DNA of 64,000 nucleotides from Neoarius graeffei (Eukaryota > Chordata > Actinopteri > Siluriformes > Ariidae), in contig NC_083577.1 in NCBI RefSeq assembly GCF_027579695.1, forward strand, positions 30,227,698 to 30,291,697, written 5' to 3'. Every line of letters begins with the position of its first letter. The first letter of the stretch is position 1. The position numbers and the translations under genes are program-made. The notes beneath the pieces were generated by a model. It was not told the origin of the DNA and searched no databases. It saw only the letters and a program-made list of their open reading frames with translations. Of the stretch, positions 1 to 12,100 are shown piece by piece.

Positions 1-834
1 CTTGCACTTAAGTATGACAAGTAATGCAAAAATAAATGTACTCAAGTAATGTAATTAAAAGTACACGTAAAAGTAAACAAGCAAAGGCAATCTGAATTTG
101 TAATATTTTGGTAAACTGAAGGTAATTTGTCACCAATGGTTCATGACAAGCAGTTACACTGCTGAAAATAGAGGTGCACACACAACCATTATAAACAAGA
201 ATAAAATAAATTGGGAGAAAAATGAAGCTGCCTATCTGGCATCTGAAGATGGAGACCACAGTTTTGACACTTTTCTCATTTTTTTCCTTTGTTTCTTAAA
301 CTAAGAGAAAGTACTGAAATTTAGGCATACATCACACCATTAAGAAAAAAAAAAGCTGCTACTGTTATTGCACTTTATAAACTATGGAGGTGCATACACG
401 ACCAATTGCTGTCATAATAAATCAAAAGAAAAAAGTAATTTGGAGAAAACTGAAGCTTATCTGGCATCTGAAGAGGGTGACCACAGTTTGAAACCTTTTT
501 TTGAAAAATAAAATAGTACTGAAAATGAGGCGTACATCACACCATCAAGACAAAATATAAAACAAAAAAGAGCTACTACCATTATTGCACTTTATAAACT
601 AAATCTTAACATTTAACATAGCACCAACAGATTTTCTTTTTGCACATTCAAGCCCCACTTCCCCATCCCCAATACACACTTTTGCCCTTGACCTTTTTAT
701 TCTTCCCCTCTAACTTAAACCTCCTTTGAGGTCATCCTTGCACATAACCCCCGCCATCACTTGAAACTGTAAAACTTTCTGTTCATCTTCAAAAGCAGCT
801 GGCTTTCAAAATGCCTAGAATTTAGCTGTACTCT

Positions 835-3800
835 TCATGGGCTGAAAACAAGCCCTGCTATGCTGAACAGCCTTTCGCATGCTGCTGATGCTGGCAGTGG
901 CGTGTTGAGCTTGACAGACAGCTTGCAAACAGAAGGGAAGGACTTCAGCAAGTCCATGTGGTCAGCTGAGCAGGACAGGTAGGCATACAACTGTTTGGCA
1001 CCATTTTGGGTCTTCGACACCTGCCGGGACGAGAAGAAGTCATCCTCATCTGATGAACTTGACCTGGTCATACCCAGCTGGAGGGAGGGATCCTCTATAT
1101 GCTGCTTGATGTAATCGATTCCTGAAATATAAAAAGTTACAGTACTTAAATGATGCAATGCAACCTTCTACCATGTTGTGATATCAGCCTAAGGAAGTGA
1201 AACATTAAAGTATTATTTGAATTTATTTTTTTGCACTCATTCATTGTCCAATTTCATGCACCTACAACAAACATGCAAAACTGTTAATATTACAAAGTGT
1301 CGAGACACAAACACACTTAACTATATGCATGCCTTACCCATTTTGATGGTAGCGTCGTCCTTCGTCCATGTCGTTCGGAATTTGGGAAGAAGAATTGCAG
1401 CTGCAACCAGCTCAGCATCCCTGAACATGTGCCCAAAACAGTTCTGAATTCCAGACTGTAGAGCATCAACAAGAGGCCTGCAGTACTTCAGCTGCAACTT
1501 GACCTTGTCGAGTTTGACCGTCAGCAGGTGGATTGTAGGAAGTAGCCACCCCATTTGTGCGTTGGTCTCTGCTTGCAGTATGTTGGTTGCTTGGGCGACA
1601 GGGCTCATTACAGCAGCATATTCAGTGAGAAATGCAAGTTCTGCTGGGTTGAACCTGTGTTGACAAAAAAAAGAACACACACGACACCCGGATATTTGTT
1701 AGATGGAACCAAGAATTATACATGAACACTAAATAGAAATTTCACAGTTCTGATACAATGTGAAAAAAATAGCACCTATGATGAAAAACAAAAAACACTG
1801 GAAATCTGTTTTGTTTATCTGTATCTGTTATTCCATACTTACTTTAATAAAAAAACATACAATTCTTAGGTCTACTTACATTGGGACCTTCAGGTCGGTG
1901 GCAATAGCTCTTAGGGCCCCCTCTCCCTTCTCTTTATTAATCCGGAGTAGGCGTTCCACGGCCATGAACAAGGAATTCCACCTTGTTTTATTTGGTCTTA
2001 GAAGCTGAATGGAACAGACATCTTCAATCATCTCAGCTGCAAATGTGGATCTTCCACATTTGTTCCATAGGCCGTAACACTTGCCAAACGTTGCATGGTG
2101 CAGCTTTTTGTATGCATCATTGGAGGTTGCATTTGTGGAATCTTCACTAGCGATTAGATTTAAGATATGACAAGCACAGCGTCGGTGTCTCGGTAGTTGA
2201 AATTCAAAGCCATCATCTTCATTTAGAAGAGCTGCCATATCAACGTACTGTACATCTTCGTCCTCATCCACTCCACCATCGTCTTCCTCTTCAGACTGTG
2301 CAGACTCTTCAGCTTCCTCAACTCCCTCCGCATTGTTGTTCTCATCTTCCCCAAACACTCGGAAAGCCTTGACAAAGTTCGAACCATTATCAGTGGTCGT
2401 CCTCACAATCTTGCCTCGAATCTCAAATTCCGCGTGTATGTCATTCAGAGCATTGGCTAGCAGGTCAAATGTGTGTGAACCCCTCAACTGTCTGCAAGCT
2501 AAGGCTGCTGAACATCTTTGAAGAGTCTCAGGGTCAATCCAGTGTGCAGTAACACCGATGAAGCCTCGCCTTCTGACAGACCAACAGTCAGTCGTAGTGG
2601 CAATGTGGTCGACCCCCTTCATTGCCTCAGTCAGAGCCGTTTTCATTTGTTTGAAGCCATCATCAATCATGGAGGTGAGAGTCACCCGGGACATCATTTT
2701 GGTATTAGGGACAAGGTCCTTAACTAATTCTCTGAAAGGTTCCTGCTCAACTACAGAAAATGGCCGAAGCCCATGTACAACGTATTTAACGACGGCCTTG
2801 TCAATTCTCTTCTGAGGTGTCATGGTCAAGGACTGTGTTAACGTGTCCTGCTTGCTGGTGGTGGATGCTCCACTGACCCTTTTCCGCTTTGCTGTGGTCA
2901 GCTCGATGTATTTTTGAACATGGTGTGGATGCTTTCTCTGAAACAGACAAAAAAAGGACACACACTATATTTAGTCAAACTGAACACAAATTAACTCACC
3001 CACACATTACTTACAAACAGTGCATCACATTTACCAATTTGCTTAAGTTGCTAAATAAAACATGCTGTACACATAAAACATAGGCTTACATTTAGTGCCA
3101 ATGATGAATTGGTTGGAATTGAATATTTAAAATTGGACTTATTTAAAAAGAGCATTTAACTTGTGATATAGTAATATTTAGGATAGTAGAAAATCATATG
3201 ATTTTGTTTAATTTACTGTCTTGCAGTATAGTCTGGATTATCATGAAGACAGTAAAATTGTTTGAAGAATTTGTGATTTACATCACAGCTTAAATGTATT
3301 TGAATGTCAAATATTCAAAACCAAACTGTAGGTTATGTCGCCATGGGCATCGCACCAGCTAGCACTGAAATTCGACAGTGTAGCAGTTCACCAAGACAGA
3401 ATTGCAAGCTTTGCTAACCCTTGCTTTGTTACTTAGATAGCAGAAGCACACACACAAAGCTCGTTTCATCTCATCTCATCATCTCTAGCTGCTTTGTCCT
3501 GTTCTACAGGGTCGCAGGCAAGCTGGAGCCTATCCCAGCTGACTATGGGCGAAAGGCAGGGTACACCCTGGACAAGTCGCCAGGTCATCACAGGGCTGAC
3601 ACATAGACACAGACAACCATTCACACTCACATTCACACCTACGGTCAATTTAGAGTCACCAGTTAACCTAACCTGCATGTCTTTGGACTGTGGGGGAAAC
3701 CGGAGCACCCGGAGGAAACCCATGCGGACACGGGGAGAACATGCAAACTCCACACAGAAAGGCCCTCGCCGGCCACAGGGCTTGAACCCGGACCTTCTTG

Positions 3801-4400
3801 CTGTGAGGCGACAGCGCTAACCACTACACCACTGTGCCGCCCAAGCTTGTTTCAATTGTGTTAATGGTTTTTTTTTTCCATTTTGAACTTGTATGCCAGT
3901 TTTCCCTATTCGTCCTCCTTACACTTACAGCTATGGCTTTCCTTGAGCCGAAAAGGCTCACAGCTAGGTAGCCTGCTACAGCCAACAAATGCCAAAACCG
4001 CATGGAACCGAAGAACAAAGTTTGTTTGTACAGGAATGCTCAAGGTTTCACAATTGTGTCTAGAATATTCATACTATGGTTGCTGAAATGGGAATATACT
4101 GTAACAATTTCATAAACCTAGAACTTATCTCAATGTGTTTCTTTAGATTGGATGGGGAGTTTCTATAAGATAGAATTTCTACGTTTTTTGGAAGGCATAA
4201 GAGGCACTTCATTCGATAGGACGAATCCTTCACATCAACGTAAGAGAACGTGTTCAAATACGGCCGGGGTGCTCATCATCAGGTTCCCCTTCATTTGTAG
4301 CCGAAGTTGCTGCTGTCTCTGTCTCCTCTTCTATCAGGGCTGTTGATTGCGAAGCTAGCTTACTGCGTGAAGCCAACAGGTGCAGCCTATTGGTTGTCAT
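835..4400 (-). pseudogene. hAT transposase gene, BED zinc finger, four exons, lightly damaged
   Basis: Four exons can be read: 4400-4129 (acidic N-terminus starting MTTNRLHLLAS, then a BED finger with CLLC), 2937-1880 (rest of BED with KHPHH, then the catalytic core), 1654-1338 and 1121-835 (dimerisation domain with ACERLFSIAG). Catalytic-type motifs are TTDCWS, TTDNGSNF, CACHILNLI and TRWNSL. Frames join cleanly across introns 2 and 3. Three lesions are visible. One base seems to be missing near 4247, between GRI and the BED frame. The first donor reads ATAAGT instead of GTAAGT at 4128-4123. A TGA at 837-835 cuts the last helix, although the frame stays open after it with VQLNSRHFESQLLLKMN. 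It belongs to the transposon and is not a host gene, and it was probably active fairly recently. Confidence 0.8.
3468..3842 (-). mobile_element. tRNA-derived SINE (V-SINE/Mermaid-like) in hAT intron 1
   Basis: About 375 bp in reverse orientation. Its tRNA-like head with A and B boxes is on the right, followed by the conserved central part (GTTTGCATGTTCTCCCC in sense) and a GATGAGATGA tail. It is flanked by an imperfect direct repeat AAGCTYGTTTC at 3457-3467 and 3843-3853. Small open frames inside it are by-products. Confidence 0.85.
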
Positions 4401-4670
4401 GCGCAAGTGGTGAACAAGCCCAGGCACGGCCTGACTTCGTTGCAGTCAATGGGGTTAAAACACATTTTTTTTTCCTTTCTTTTTTGTAACGAGTAACTAA
4501 ACGGCTCTTTGAAAATGTATCGGACTAAAAGTATGCAATTAAGTTAAAAAATATAGTGAAGTAAAAGTGAAGTTCTCAAAAATTTGAAAACTCAAGTAAA
4601 GTACAAAATCTCCCAAAATGTACTTAAGTACAGTAGTGAAGTATTTTTACTTCGTTACTATACAACACTG

Positions 4671-5225
4671 CAGAAGCCTTTTTTGTGCACAAGCCTTTTT
4701 TCCCCACACCTTTAATCTGGATTATATTTGATGTGTAATTACACATACGAGTGACAAGTGTCAGTTTCAGTTTTACTTTTCCAGCAGTTTCTTCGAGATC
4801 CAGACTTGTGTGTGTTGTGTAAAAACAAATCATATATAAAACTGTAGTTTGGCTTCTCACACACATCTGGACCTTTATCCAATGTTTGATTAGTTCAATA
4901 TTAGTATATTTTATTATTATTTTTTTGGAATTTGTTCTTTGGAGGATGTGGAGTTATACTGTGTGCTTATGTCACATGCTATGGAAAAAAAGGTCTCCTA
5001 TCTCTGCTCTCCTTGTTTCCTCTGAGTGAGAATTGATACATCCATAAAGATTTTATTTTATGGAAGGATGATGGATGCAGGAGCAAGAAATTAAGAAGGC
5101 ATCAAGTCGAGTAGTGAGATGCTCCTTATAACTTGATCCATAAAGCTTATCAAGGCACAGTATTCCAATGTTTTTCTCAGAAGCCACTGCATGTACAGAG
5201 CCCTTCACATTATTGGCACCCCTTG
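4671..5225. other. Stretch without recognised features
   Basis: AT-rich DNA between the hAT end and the start of the duplicated TRIM flank. No coding signal, terminal repeat or RNA gene was seen. A short poly-T/A composition is all that stands out. Confidence 0.5.
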
Positions 5226-5936
5226 TAAAGATAAGTGAAAAGGGTTAGAAAAAAATCCACCTTTTAGTGAAGTCGCTTCATCTCACGCTGAAAAAATGAG
5301 GAAAAATCCAACATTTAATTGAACTAAATTTATTCAGAGAAAAACAAATGACTTATCAAGAAATAATTATTTTCAACAAAAAACGTTCCACAATTATTGG
5401 CACCCCTGGAAAGTATAGCGAACACAGTGTAACTGAAGCATGTTTCCCATTTAAATTGTACATTTTTTAGTTGATTGGAGTGTCAGAACTTTCAAGCTGT
5501 AATCCATGATTTCCTGAGTCTGTTACGTGACAACAGTTTTTTGAAGTACTCCCGAGCCCATGTGGCTGTATTTGTCATATTACCATGACAGTTTCCCAGG
5601 CAGTGGCGCCTGAGGGCTCGAAGGCCACACACATTCAACAGTGGTTTCCCACCTCACCCTTTATGCACTGTGATGTCTCCGAATTCCCTAAAACTTTTCA
5701 AAATATTATGTACTGTCGTTTTTGGAAGAGTTAAATTCTCTGTAATCTTGCATTGAGAATTTTTTTTTAATAACTAGCAATTCTCTCTCAAATTTTGGCA
5801 CAAAGAGTGAGCCACAACCCATCCTTGCTTGCAAAGGCTGAGCCTTTGGTGCTCCTCCTTTTATACCCAATCATGTTACCAATTAAGCTGCATCAAATTC
5901 TAACTTCATTTATATTTACAAACTACAATTAAGTTG

Positions 5937-6312
5937 TGCGGCATGGTGGTGTAGTGGTTAGCGCTGTCGCCTCACAGCAAGACAGTCCGGGTTCGAGCCC
6001 CGTGGCCGGCGAGGGCCTTTCTGTGCGGAGTTTGCATGTTCTCCCCGTGTCCGCGTGGGTTTCCTCCGGGTGCTCCGGTTTCCCCCACAGTCCAAAGACA
6101 TGCAGGTTAGGTTAACTGGTGACTCTAAATTGACCATGAATGTGAGTGTGAATGGTTGTCTGTGTCTATTTGTCAGCCCTATGATGACCTGGCGACTTAA
6201 GGTGTCCAGGGTGTACCCCGCCTTTCGCCCGCAGTCAGCTGGGATAGGATCCAGTTTGCCTGCGACCCTGTAGAACAGGATAAAGCGGCTACAGATAATG
6301 AGATGAGATGAG
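5937..6312 (+). mobile_element. tRNA-derived SINE (V-SINE/Mermaid-like), full length
   Basis: A 376-bp SINE with tRNA-like head (GTAGTGGTTAGCGCTG and GGTTCGAGCC boxes), conserved centre and GATGAGATGA tail. It has a perfect 12-bp target-site duplication ACAATTAAGTTG at 5925-5936 and 6313-6324. The paralogous place at 38007-38018 has one copy of ACAATTAAGTTG and no SINE, which proves a post-duplication insertion. Confidence 0.93.
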
Positions 6313-7215
6313 ACAATTAAGTTGGTCAGTAAAACTATTGAAAATCTTTTCTTTGTACTTTTGTCAGTTAAATAAAGATACATGTGAATTAACAAATCAC
6401 AGATTTTTGTTTTTATTGCATTTTGGAAAATATCCCTACTTTTCTGGAAATGACGTTTGTATTTTTAAGAAAATGTGAAACATGTTACAACTGACCCCCT
6501 TCTATAAAACGGTTAATGCAACAAAATATCAGACAATATGATACAAATATGATGAATATCATTTGCCATACAATATTGGTAAATATTTTCCATTTATGAT
6601 CAACAACATCTTGCATCAGTTGTAGCACTACAGGATTTGCATCAACTGTGTTATGTAGAGTAAATATTATTAAAAACTATAAACTCACTCAGTACAGTGT
6701 GTGACTATTTGCCATTGCGCTGTTTCCTGTGGGTGTCTTTCTTATTCAGGTCTGAGGATAAGGTGCAGTATCATTTGCTGTTTATAAGAGCTTATAACTC
6801 TTCTGACTGAGATCCAGTTCATCCCACTGATGATTAGAGCTTTCTGGGTCTTGTGTCCGAAACTGCAAGATCGACTTTAAAAGGATAGTTCGGGATTTTT
6901 GACATGAATCTGTATGGCATCCCCATCAATAGTGTCGTGCAAACACACTGACTTACCCCTGACAGCATCCTGTGAGTCCAGTTCTTGTCCAGTTTTGGTC
7001 CAGACGAAAGTAGTCCGGCAAGTTTGTTGGGGTCACGAAAGTAAAACGTTTTTCGTCTCAAAACAGTATGTGTTCAAAAGAGTGATATATTTGCATCACA
7101 AAACCGTTGCCAAATAAAAAGTCAGACCTCGAAATTGCTTGGCACTATTTTCTCTCCCTTCTTATCACTGCGCGCTGCCGCCAGGTGACAGCCACGGCTG
7201 TTTCATTCATTGTTT

Positions 7216-7977
7216 TAGTGATGGGAATTTCGGCTCTTTTTCGGGAGCCGGCTCTTTTGGCTCTTCTTACTATAAGGAGCCGGCTCTTTCGGCTCCCAAA
7301 TGGCTCCTGAGATTTTATTTTTGATTTAATTGCTGCAATTAACTAGTTAATTAATTACATTATTATTTATATTTTATCAATAGGATGTTTTCCTTTTTAT
7401 TTTTTAGTTTTTGTAGCCATTGTAAAGCTTTGTAAAGTATAGCAGTGTAACAATGTTCTAGCTATAGAAATAAAACTTACTTACCAATTAATAAATTATT
7501 TTCTCACAAACATAATGCAAAACTGTGTTATATTACCAATATAAAATACACAGAAGACATCAACTGTTTATCCTTTATGGCTTTATTTCACACTCGACCT
7601 TGAACAAAATGCCACAAAATAAATTATGGAGTATAAATCAGGCCTAAGAAACTATGAAGCAAAGTTGGAAATTATTTTAACAAACACAGAACAATGTGCA
7701 ACAAAATATGTGGCACCTTGAGCGCATGTAAAAAGAGAAAAAAGTGCCGCACTCTGCTCCACCAGTAATGAGAAGCCGCTGGAACAGCAAATATGCTCCT
7801 GTTATAATGACTGCTGTCTCATTGTATACCGCAGATTAATCTGGCCATGCCAAGGCGGTTGCCGACTGAACCTGTCAATTTATGAGCGACAATTTATATC
7901 ATGAGCTTTAGGAATTCACGGCAACAAAACAATGATCATGGTTGTCAAATAGACAATCATCCTTCAGCTGAGCTGAA

Positions 7978-8021
<44 letters not shown>

Positions 8022-8147
8022 GAGGCACCTAAGGACAAAAAACTGATTCGGTTCCCCAACTCGGCTCCCACCGAAGAGCCGGCTCCCGTCGTTCACTTCA
8101 AAGAGCCGGCTCTTTGAACCGGATCGTTCGCGACCGACACATCACTA
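7216..8147. mobile_element. Non-autonomous hAT element nested in the Kolobok-like element
   Basis: 932 bp with imperfect inverted ends TAGTGATG and CATCACTA and inner GAGCCGGCTCTTT blocks repeated in both orientations at each end. It is flanked by a perfect 8-bp duplication CATTGTTT (7208-7215 and 8148-8155), which is the hAT signature. No transposase frame is present. Confidence 0.9.
7980..8023. repeat. (CT)n microsatellite
   Basis: A near-perfect CT run of about 44 bp inside the nested hAT element. Confidence 0.9.
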
Positions 8148-8879
8148 CATTGTTTACTGCTAGCAAAGTTAGCGACAACATGTCTGACTACGACGGTGAA
8201 ATGTGTGCGGAGATTCAGCCACATCTTTGTTGCTACAGCCTGGATAGTCGCAAGTGCGCACCATTTTCACAAATATATTATTGTATAGGTTATAGAAGGT
8301 GATAAATTTGTTGCTGTTCTTGCTCTCAAATTAGCTTGTTAGTGCCGCTGATCTGAACTCCTAATCACTGCCAAACAATGGGAAAGGTGTTGATTCCTGC
8401 GCAGATGTCAACTTGACAGCGCACAGTGATACCGAGGGAGAGAAAATAGTGCCAAGCGATTTCGAGGTCTGACTTTTTATTTGGCAACAGTTTTGTGATG
8501 CAAATATATCACTCTTTTGAACACATACTGTTTTGAGATGAAAAACGTTTTACTTTCGTGACCCCAACAAACTTGCCGGACTACTTTCGTCTGGACCAAA
8601 ACTGGACAAGAACTGGACTCACAGGATGCTGTCAGGGGTAAGTCAGTGTGTTTGCACGACACTATTGATGGGGATGCCATACAGATTCATGTCAAAAATC
8701 CCGAACTATCCCTTTAAATGATTCCAGAAGTGAAACATTATTTTCAGTTCAGAAGAGTGAAATTCATAACTGGATAAATTTGTCCCAAAATTACAGTTAA
8801 TGCTCAGTGCTTAAACATAAGTAAGTGCCGTGTGCTGTTTCTGATGTAACTGAGGAGTGTAACAGGTCATAATGTGTCT

Positions 8880-8961
8880 CTCGAAAACTCCTCCTATTAA
8901 GGAAGTGCCAAGTCTGACACGACTGAAGTCCTTCATTTACAGCCTGCAGTGTTCTGCTCTG
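8880..8961 (+). other. Probable 5' non-coding exon of TRIM A
   Basis: The sequence up to GCTCTG at 8961 is followed by a good donor GTGAGT, and the next good acceptor TTTTCACAG ends at 9106, 59 bp before the start codon. The same donor and acceptor stand before copy C (donor 40387, acceptor ending 40531). Copy B keeps only the acceptor. The left limit is a guess. No transcript evidence is available. Confidence 0.4.
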
Positions 8962-9110
8962 GTGAGTTGAGATTTATTCTCAGTTTAGGGAGAAATCTGT
9001 GTCTCATTTTCAGCACAGTGAAAGGAAGTGATGATTAACTGAACCTATAAAGTCATCTATTTAACTTTAAAGAAACCAGAAATCAGGGTGTGATTACTTT
9101 TCACAGAAGT

Positions 9111-9122
9111 GAAAGTGAAACT
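9111..9122 (+). promoter_or_regulatory. ISRE-like site upstream of TRIM A
   Basis: GAAAGTGAAACT matches the interferon-stimulated response element core GAAANNGAAACT exactly. It lies 44 bp before the start codon, just after a splice acceptor, so it would act as a promoter element only if transcription starts nearby or as a downstream element. Confidence 0.55.
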
Positions 9123-9165
9123 CTGAGCATTTGAACAAGAGAGAACAACAACAGCAGCAAACAAA

Positions 9166-12100
9166 ATGGCTTCTAAGTTTTCAGAGGAGGATTTCTCCTG
9201 TCCTGTGTGCTGTGAAATCTTCAAGGATCCTGTTGTTCTGCACTGCAGTCACAGTGTGTGTAAAGTGTGTTTGCAGCAGTTCTGGAAGACCAAAGGATCC
9301 AGAGAATGTCCTCTTTGTAGGAGGAAGTCATTTATGGAGTCTCCTCCCATAAACCTCGCCTTAAAGAACCTGTGTGAGACTTTCTTACAGGAGAGAAGTC
9401 AGAGATCTTCATCAGGGTCTGAAACAGTCTGCAGTCTGCACAGTGAGAAACTCAAACTCTTCTGTCTGGATCATCAACAGCCGGTGTGTGTGGTGTGTCA
9501 GACTTCAAAAAAACACACCAACCACAAACTCTGCCCCATTGATGAGGCAGTAACAGACTGTAAGGTAAATAAAACGTACATATGAACTCATGGGTCACAT
9601 GTGAACAAATGCTGTTGTTCATAATCATGACAATTATTTTGTAATCAATTTAGTTCATCTGACTTCAAATAATATCAAAAACACAGAGACTCCATGCAGC
9701 GTGATAATTTATTTCAGGAGAAGCTCAAAACTGCACTGAAGCCCCTACAGGAGAAACTGAAGATATTTAAAGACTGTAAACAGAAATGGAGTCAGACTGC
9801 AGAACACATAAAGGTTACAATCAATAACATGGGTTTGATATAATTATATTTTGTTTCATTGCATATTCAGTGATGTTTCATTTGATTTCCTCTTCACTGC
9901 AGATTCAGGCCCAACACACAGAGTGTCAGATTAAGGAGGAGTTTGAGAAGCTTCACCAGTTTCTACGAGATGAAGAGGCAGTCAGGATCACTGCACTGAG
10001 AGAGGAAGAGGAGCAGAAGAGTCAGATGATGAAGGAGAAGATTGAGAAGCTAAGCAAAGACATATCATCTCTTTCAGACGCAATCGGAGCCGTAGAAGAG
10101 GAGATGAGAGCTGAAAATGTTTCATTCTTAGAAGTGAGGATCATTTAATCAGTATTTATACTGTGAGAAAGTAAAACTTATTTCCATCACCAGAAACGTC
10201 ACATTTCAGTGGTGTAAAAATGTAAATGATATCCATTGATATTTGCTTTGTTGTTTTACAGAACTACGAGGCCACAGTGAAAAGGTGAGTGATGTGCTTC
10301 CTGTCTCTCTCATTCTCTGTGTTTCTGAATCCAAACCCACAGCAACACTGACTCCTGAATGTTTTTACAGAGCCCAGAGCACACTGCAGCATCCAGAGGA
10401 GCTTTCAGGAGCACTGGTCCATGTGGCAAAACATCTGGCCAACCTGCAGTTCAGAGTCTGGGAGAAGATGCAGTATACCGTCCAATACAGTAAGACAATG
10501 ACTTAGGTTTGGTATTAACATTGGTGGGGACATAAACCCAATGCCAACCCTCAGTGGCGCCAACTTCAGGTCAACATTATAGAGTCGCAATATTTTGCTC
10601 TGTTGTGTTCCACCAAAAGAGTATCCATCATCTCTCCAAAGTCCAGACTTTTAAAATTTGAAGTTCAGAACTGTAATAATTCATGAATAATAATAATAGG
10701 CAGTTCATTGTGCAGCATGGTGGTGTAGTGGTTAGCACTGTTGCTTCACAGCAGGAAGGTCCTGGGTTCAAGTTCAGCGGCCAGAGGGGGCCTTTCTGTG
10801 TGGAGTTTGCATGTTCTCTCCATGTCTGCGTGGGTTTCCTCCGGGTGCTCCGGTTTTCCCCCACAGTCCAAAAACATGGAGGTTAGGCTAACTGGTGGCT
10901 CTAAATTGACCGTAGGTGTGAATGTGAGTGTGAATGGTTGTTTGTCTCTGTGTCAGCCCTGTAGAACAGGATAAGCAGCTACAGATAATGGATGGATGCA
11001 ATTCATTTGATTAATTGCAAATCTTGCATGTGATGATTAACTCATTCTACCAATTTGCAAATGTGTTTTACAAGCGAATAATGCATTGACTGTCGGGAGG
11101 GTGTATGTTCCTTTCCCTCATAAATGGAAGTAAAACACATCCGGAGCCTTAAACACTGCGTTCCATGAGGCTGGCAGGGGGAGTCGGCTCTCTTCTGTGG
11201 GATCTTTCACTAGTTTTAGAATGCTAGTTTAAGCTGATATGTGATTGATCTAACGGTAAAACAGGACGAGGGCTCGAGAACCTTTTTGATACGTTGAAAG
11301 GTTATAATTTTACTTGGCAACAGATTGTATCTGAATTCTGATTGGTTGTTGTATCTGAATTCTGATTGGTTGTTGTATCTGAATTCTGATTGGTTGTTGT
11401 TATATTATTGGCCTTCTGTTGTCTTCTTGAGCCCAGAGCGGAGGGGGGAGGGGGAGGAGGGAGTGACAGGGTTCTACAGAGAAAACTTTTTGCCCCCGCT
11501 TTCAAATGAAGCCCCTCGAGAACCAATCAGTTCAGCAGATGTGTGTTCTCGGTATGGGACGTTTTCAAAAGAGAGGCGGGAGGAACCAAACATTTCTGAT
11601 CCAGAAGTCGGAGGCTGTTTTGCTTATTATGTGAAAATGTTTGAGAGCGAATATTCATGAGCGAATTTTGCATGCTGTTTCGCCCAGTGGAAACCTACAG
11701 GGACCATTTGTGTACCACAATTTTTTTTCCTCAATCAGAAATATTGGTCGGGAAACGCCCTTACCATCCATACCCAATTCTACACCTATGCAGTAAGACT
11801 CTTAATTCTGTGTGTGTGTGTTTTCAGCACCTGTAACTCTGGACCCCAACACTGCTCATCCTGGACTCATTGTATCTGATGATCTGAAAAGTGTGAGACC
11901 CAGCAATGAGGAACAGAAACTTCCTGATAATCCAGAGAGATTTGATGAATATTGGTGTATCCTGGGATCTGAGGGCTTTAACTCAGGGACACACTGCTGG
12001 GATGTGGACGTTGGAGACGGTACACGGTGGAGTGTGGGTGTGATGACAGAATCTGCTCAGAGGAAGGGGGGGATATTCTCCAGAAGTGGAATCTGGTGTG

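Larger units (their letters stand above)
1..4670 (-). mobile_element. hAT DNA transposon with BED-finger transposase, cut by window start
   Basis: The right end at 4661-4670 reads CAACACTG, the complement of the usual hAT CAGTGTTG terminus, followed inward by AAGTA-rich subterminal repeats. The same kind of AAGTA/AAGTAA repeat fills positions 1-90, so the left end lies just outside the window. The body carries a spliced transposase gene on the minus strand (835-4400) and one SINE in its first intron. Because the other end is missing, the target-site duplication cannot be tested. The family is sure at superfamily level; the exact hAT family is not known. Confidence 0.85.
6881..8713. mobile_element. 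Kolobok-like non-autonomous DNA transposon
   Basis: Inverted repeats of about 280 bp face each other (6881-7165 and 8435-8713). The ends read AAGGATAGTTCGGG and, in complement, AGGGATAGTTCGGG, and are flanked by TTAA on both sides (6877-6880, 8714-8717). TTAA target sites with RRGG termini are the Kolobok pattern; piggyBac also uses TTAA but has different ends. The paralogue keeps the empty TTAA at 40139-40142. No transposase frame remains; the middle is taken up by a nested hAT element. Confidence 0.8.
5226..9063. repeat. 5' flank of TRIM A, duplicated at 37208-40490
   Basis: From AAAGATAAG at about 5226 the sequence runs closely parallel to 37208 onward, including ATTATTGGCACCCCT-type repeats, long T runs and the last few hundred bases before TRIM exon 1. 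It is broken here by a SINE (5937-6312) and a Kolobok-like element (6881-8713), and in the other copy by a Tc1-like element. The 5226-6530 part itself looks like old non-autonomous transposon DNA found in many fish. No gene is seen in it before the TRIM 5' exon. Confidence 0.8.

Noticed and set aside
8-259. Short minus-strand frame rich in hydrophobic residues
   Set aside because: Lies in the subterminal repeats of the hAT element; no start context or motif.
3494-3820. Open frames of 60-110 codons within the SINEs (also at 3466, 5958, 6055, 10628, 28882, 42053, 60304)
   Set aside because: They recur in every SINE copy in both orientations and have no domain; by-products of SINE sequence.
5226-5930. 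A gene in the conserved 5' flank
   Set aside because: Conserved between A and C only because of the recent duplication; no frame, and it looks like old transposon DNA.
10243-10506. Frame [14 protein letters not shown] and its paralogues at 28492 and 41668 as separate small genes
   Set aside because: They read through TRIM exons 4 and 5 and the intron between; splice signals give the TRIM frame.
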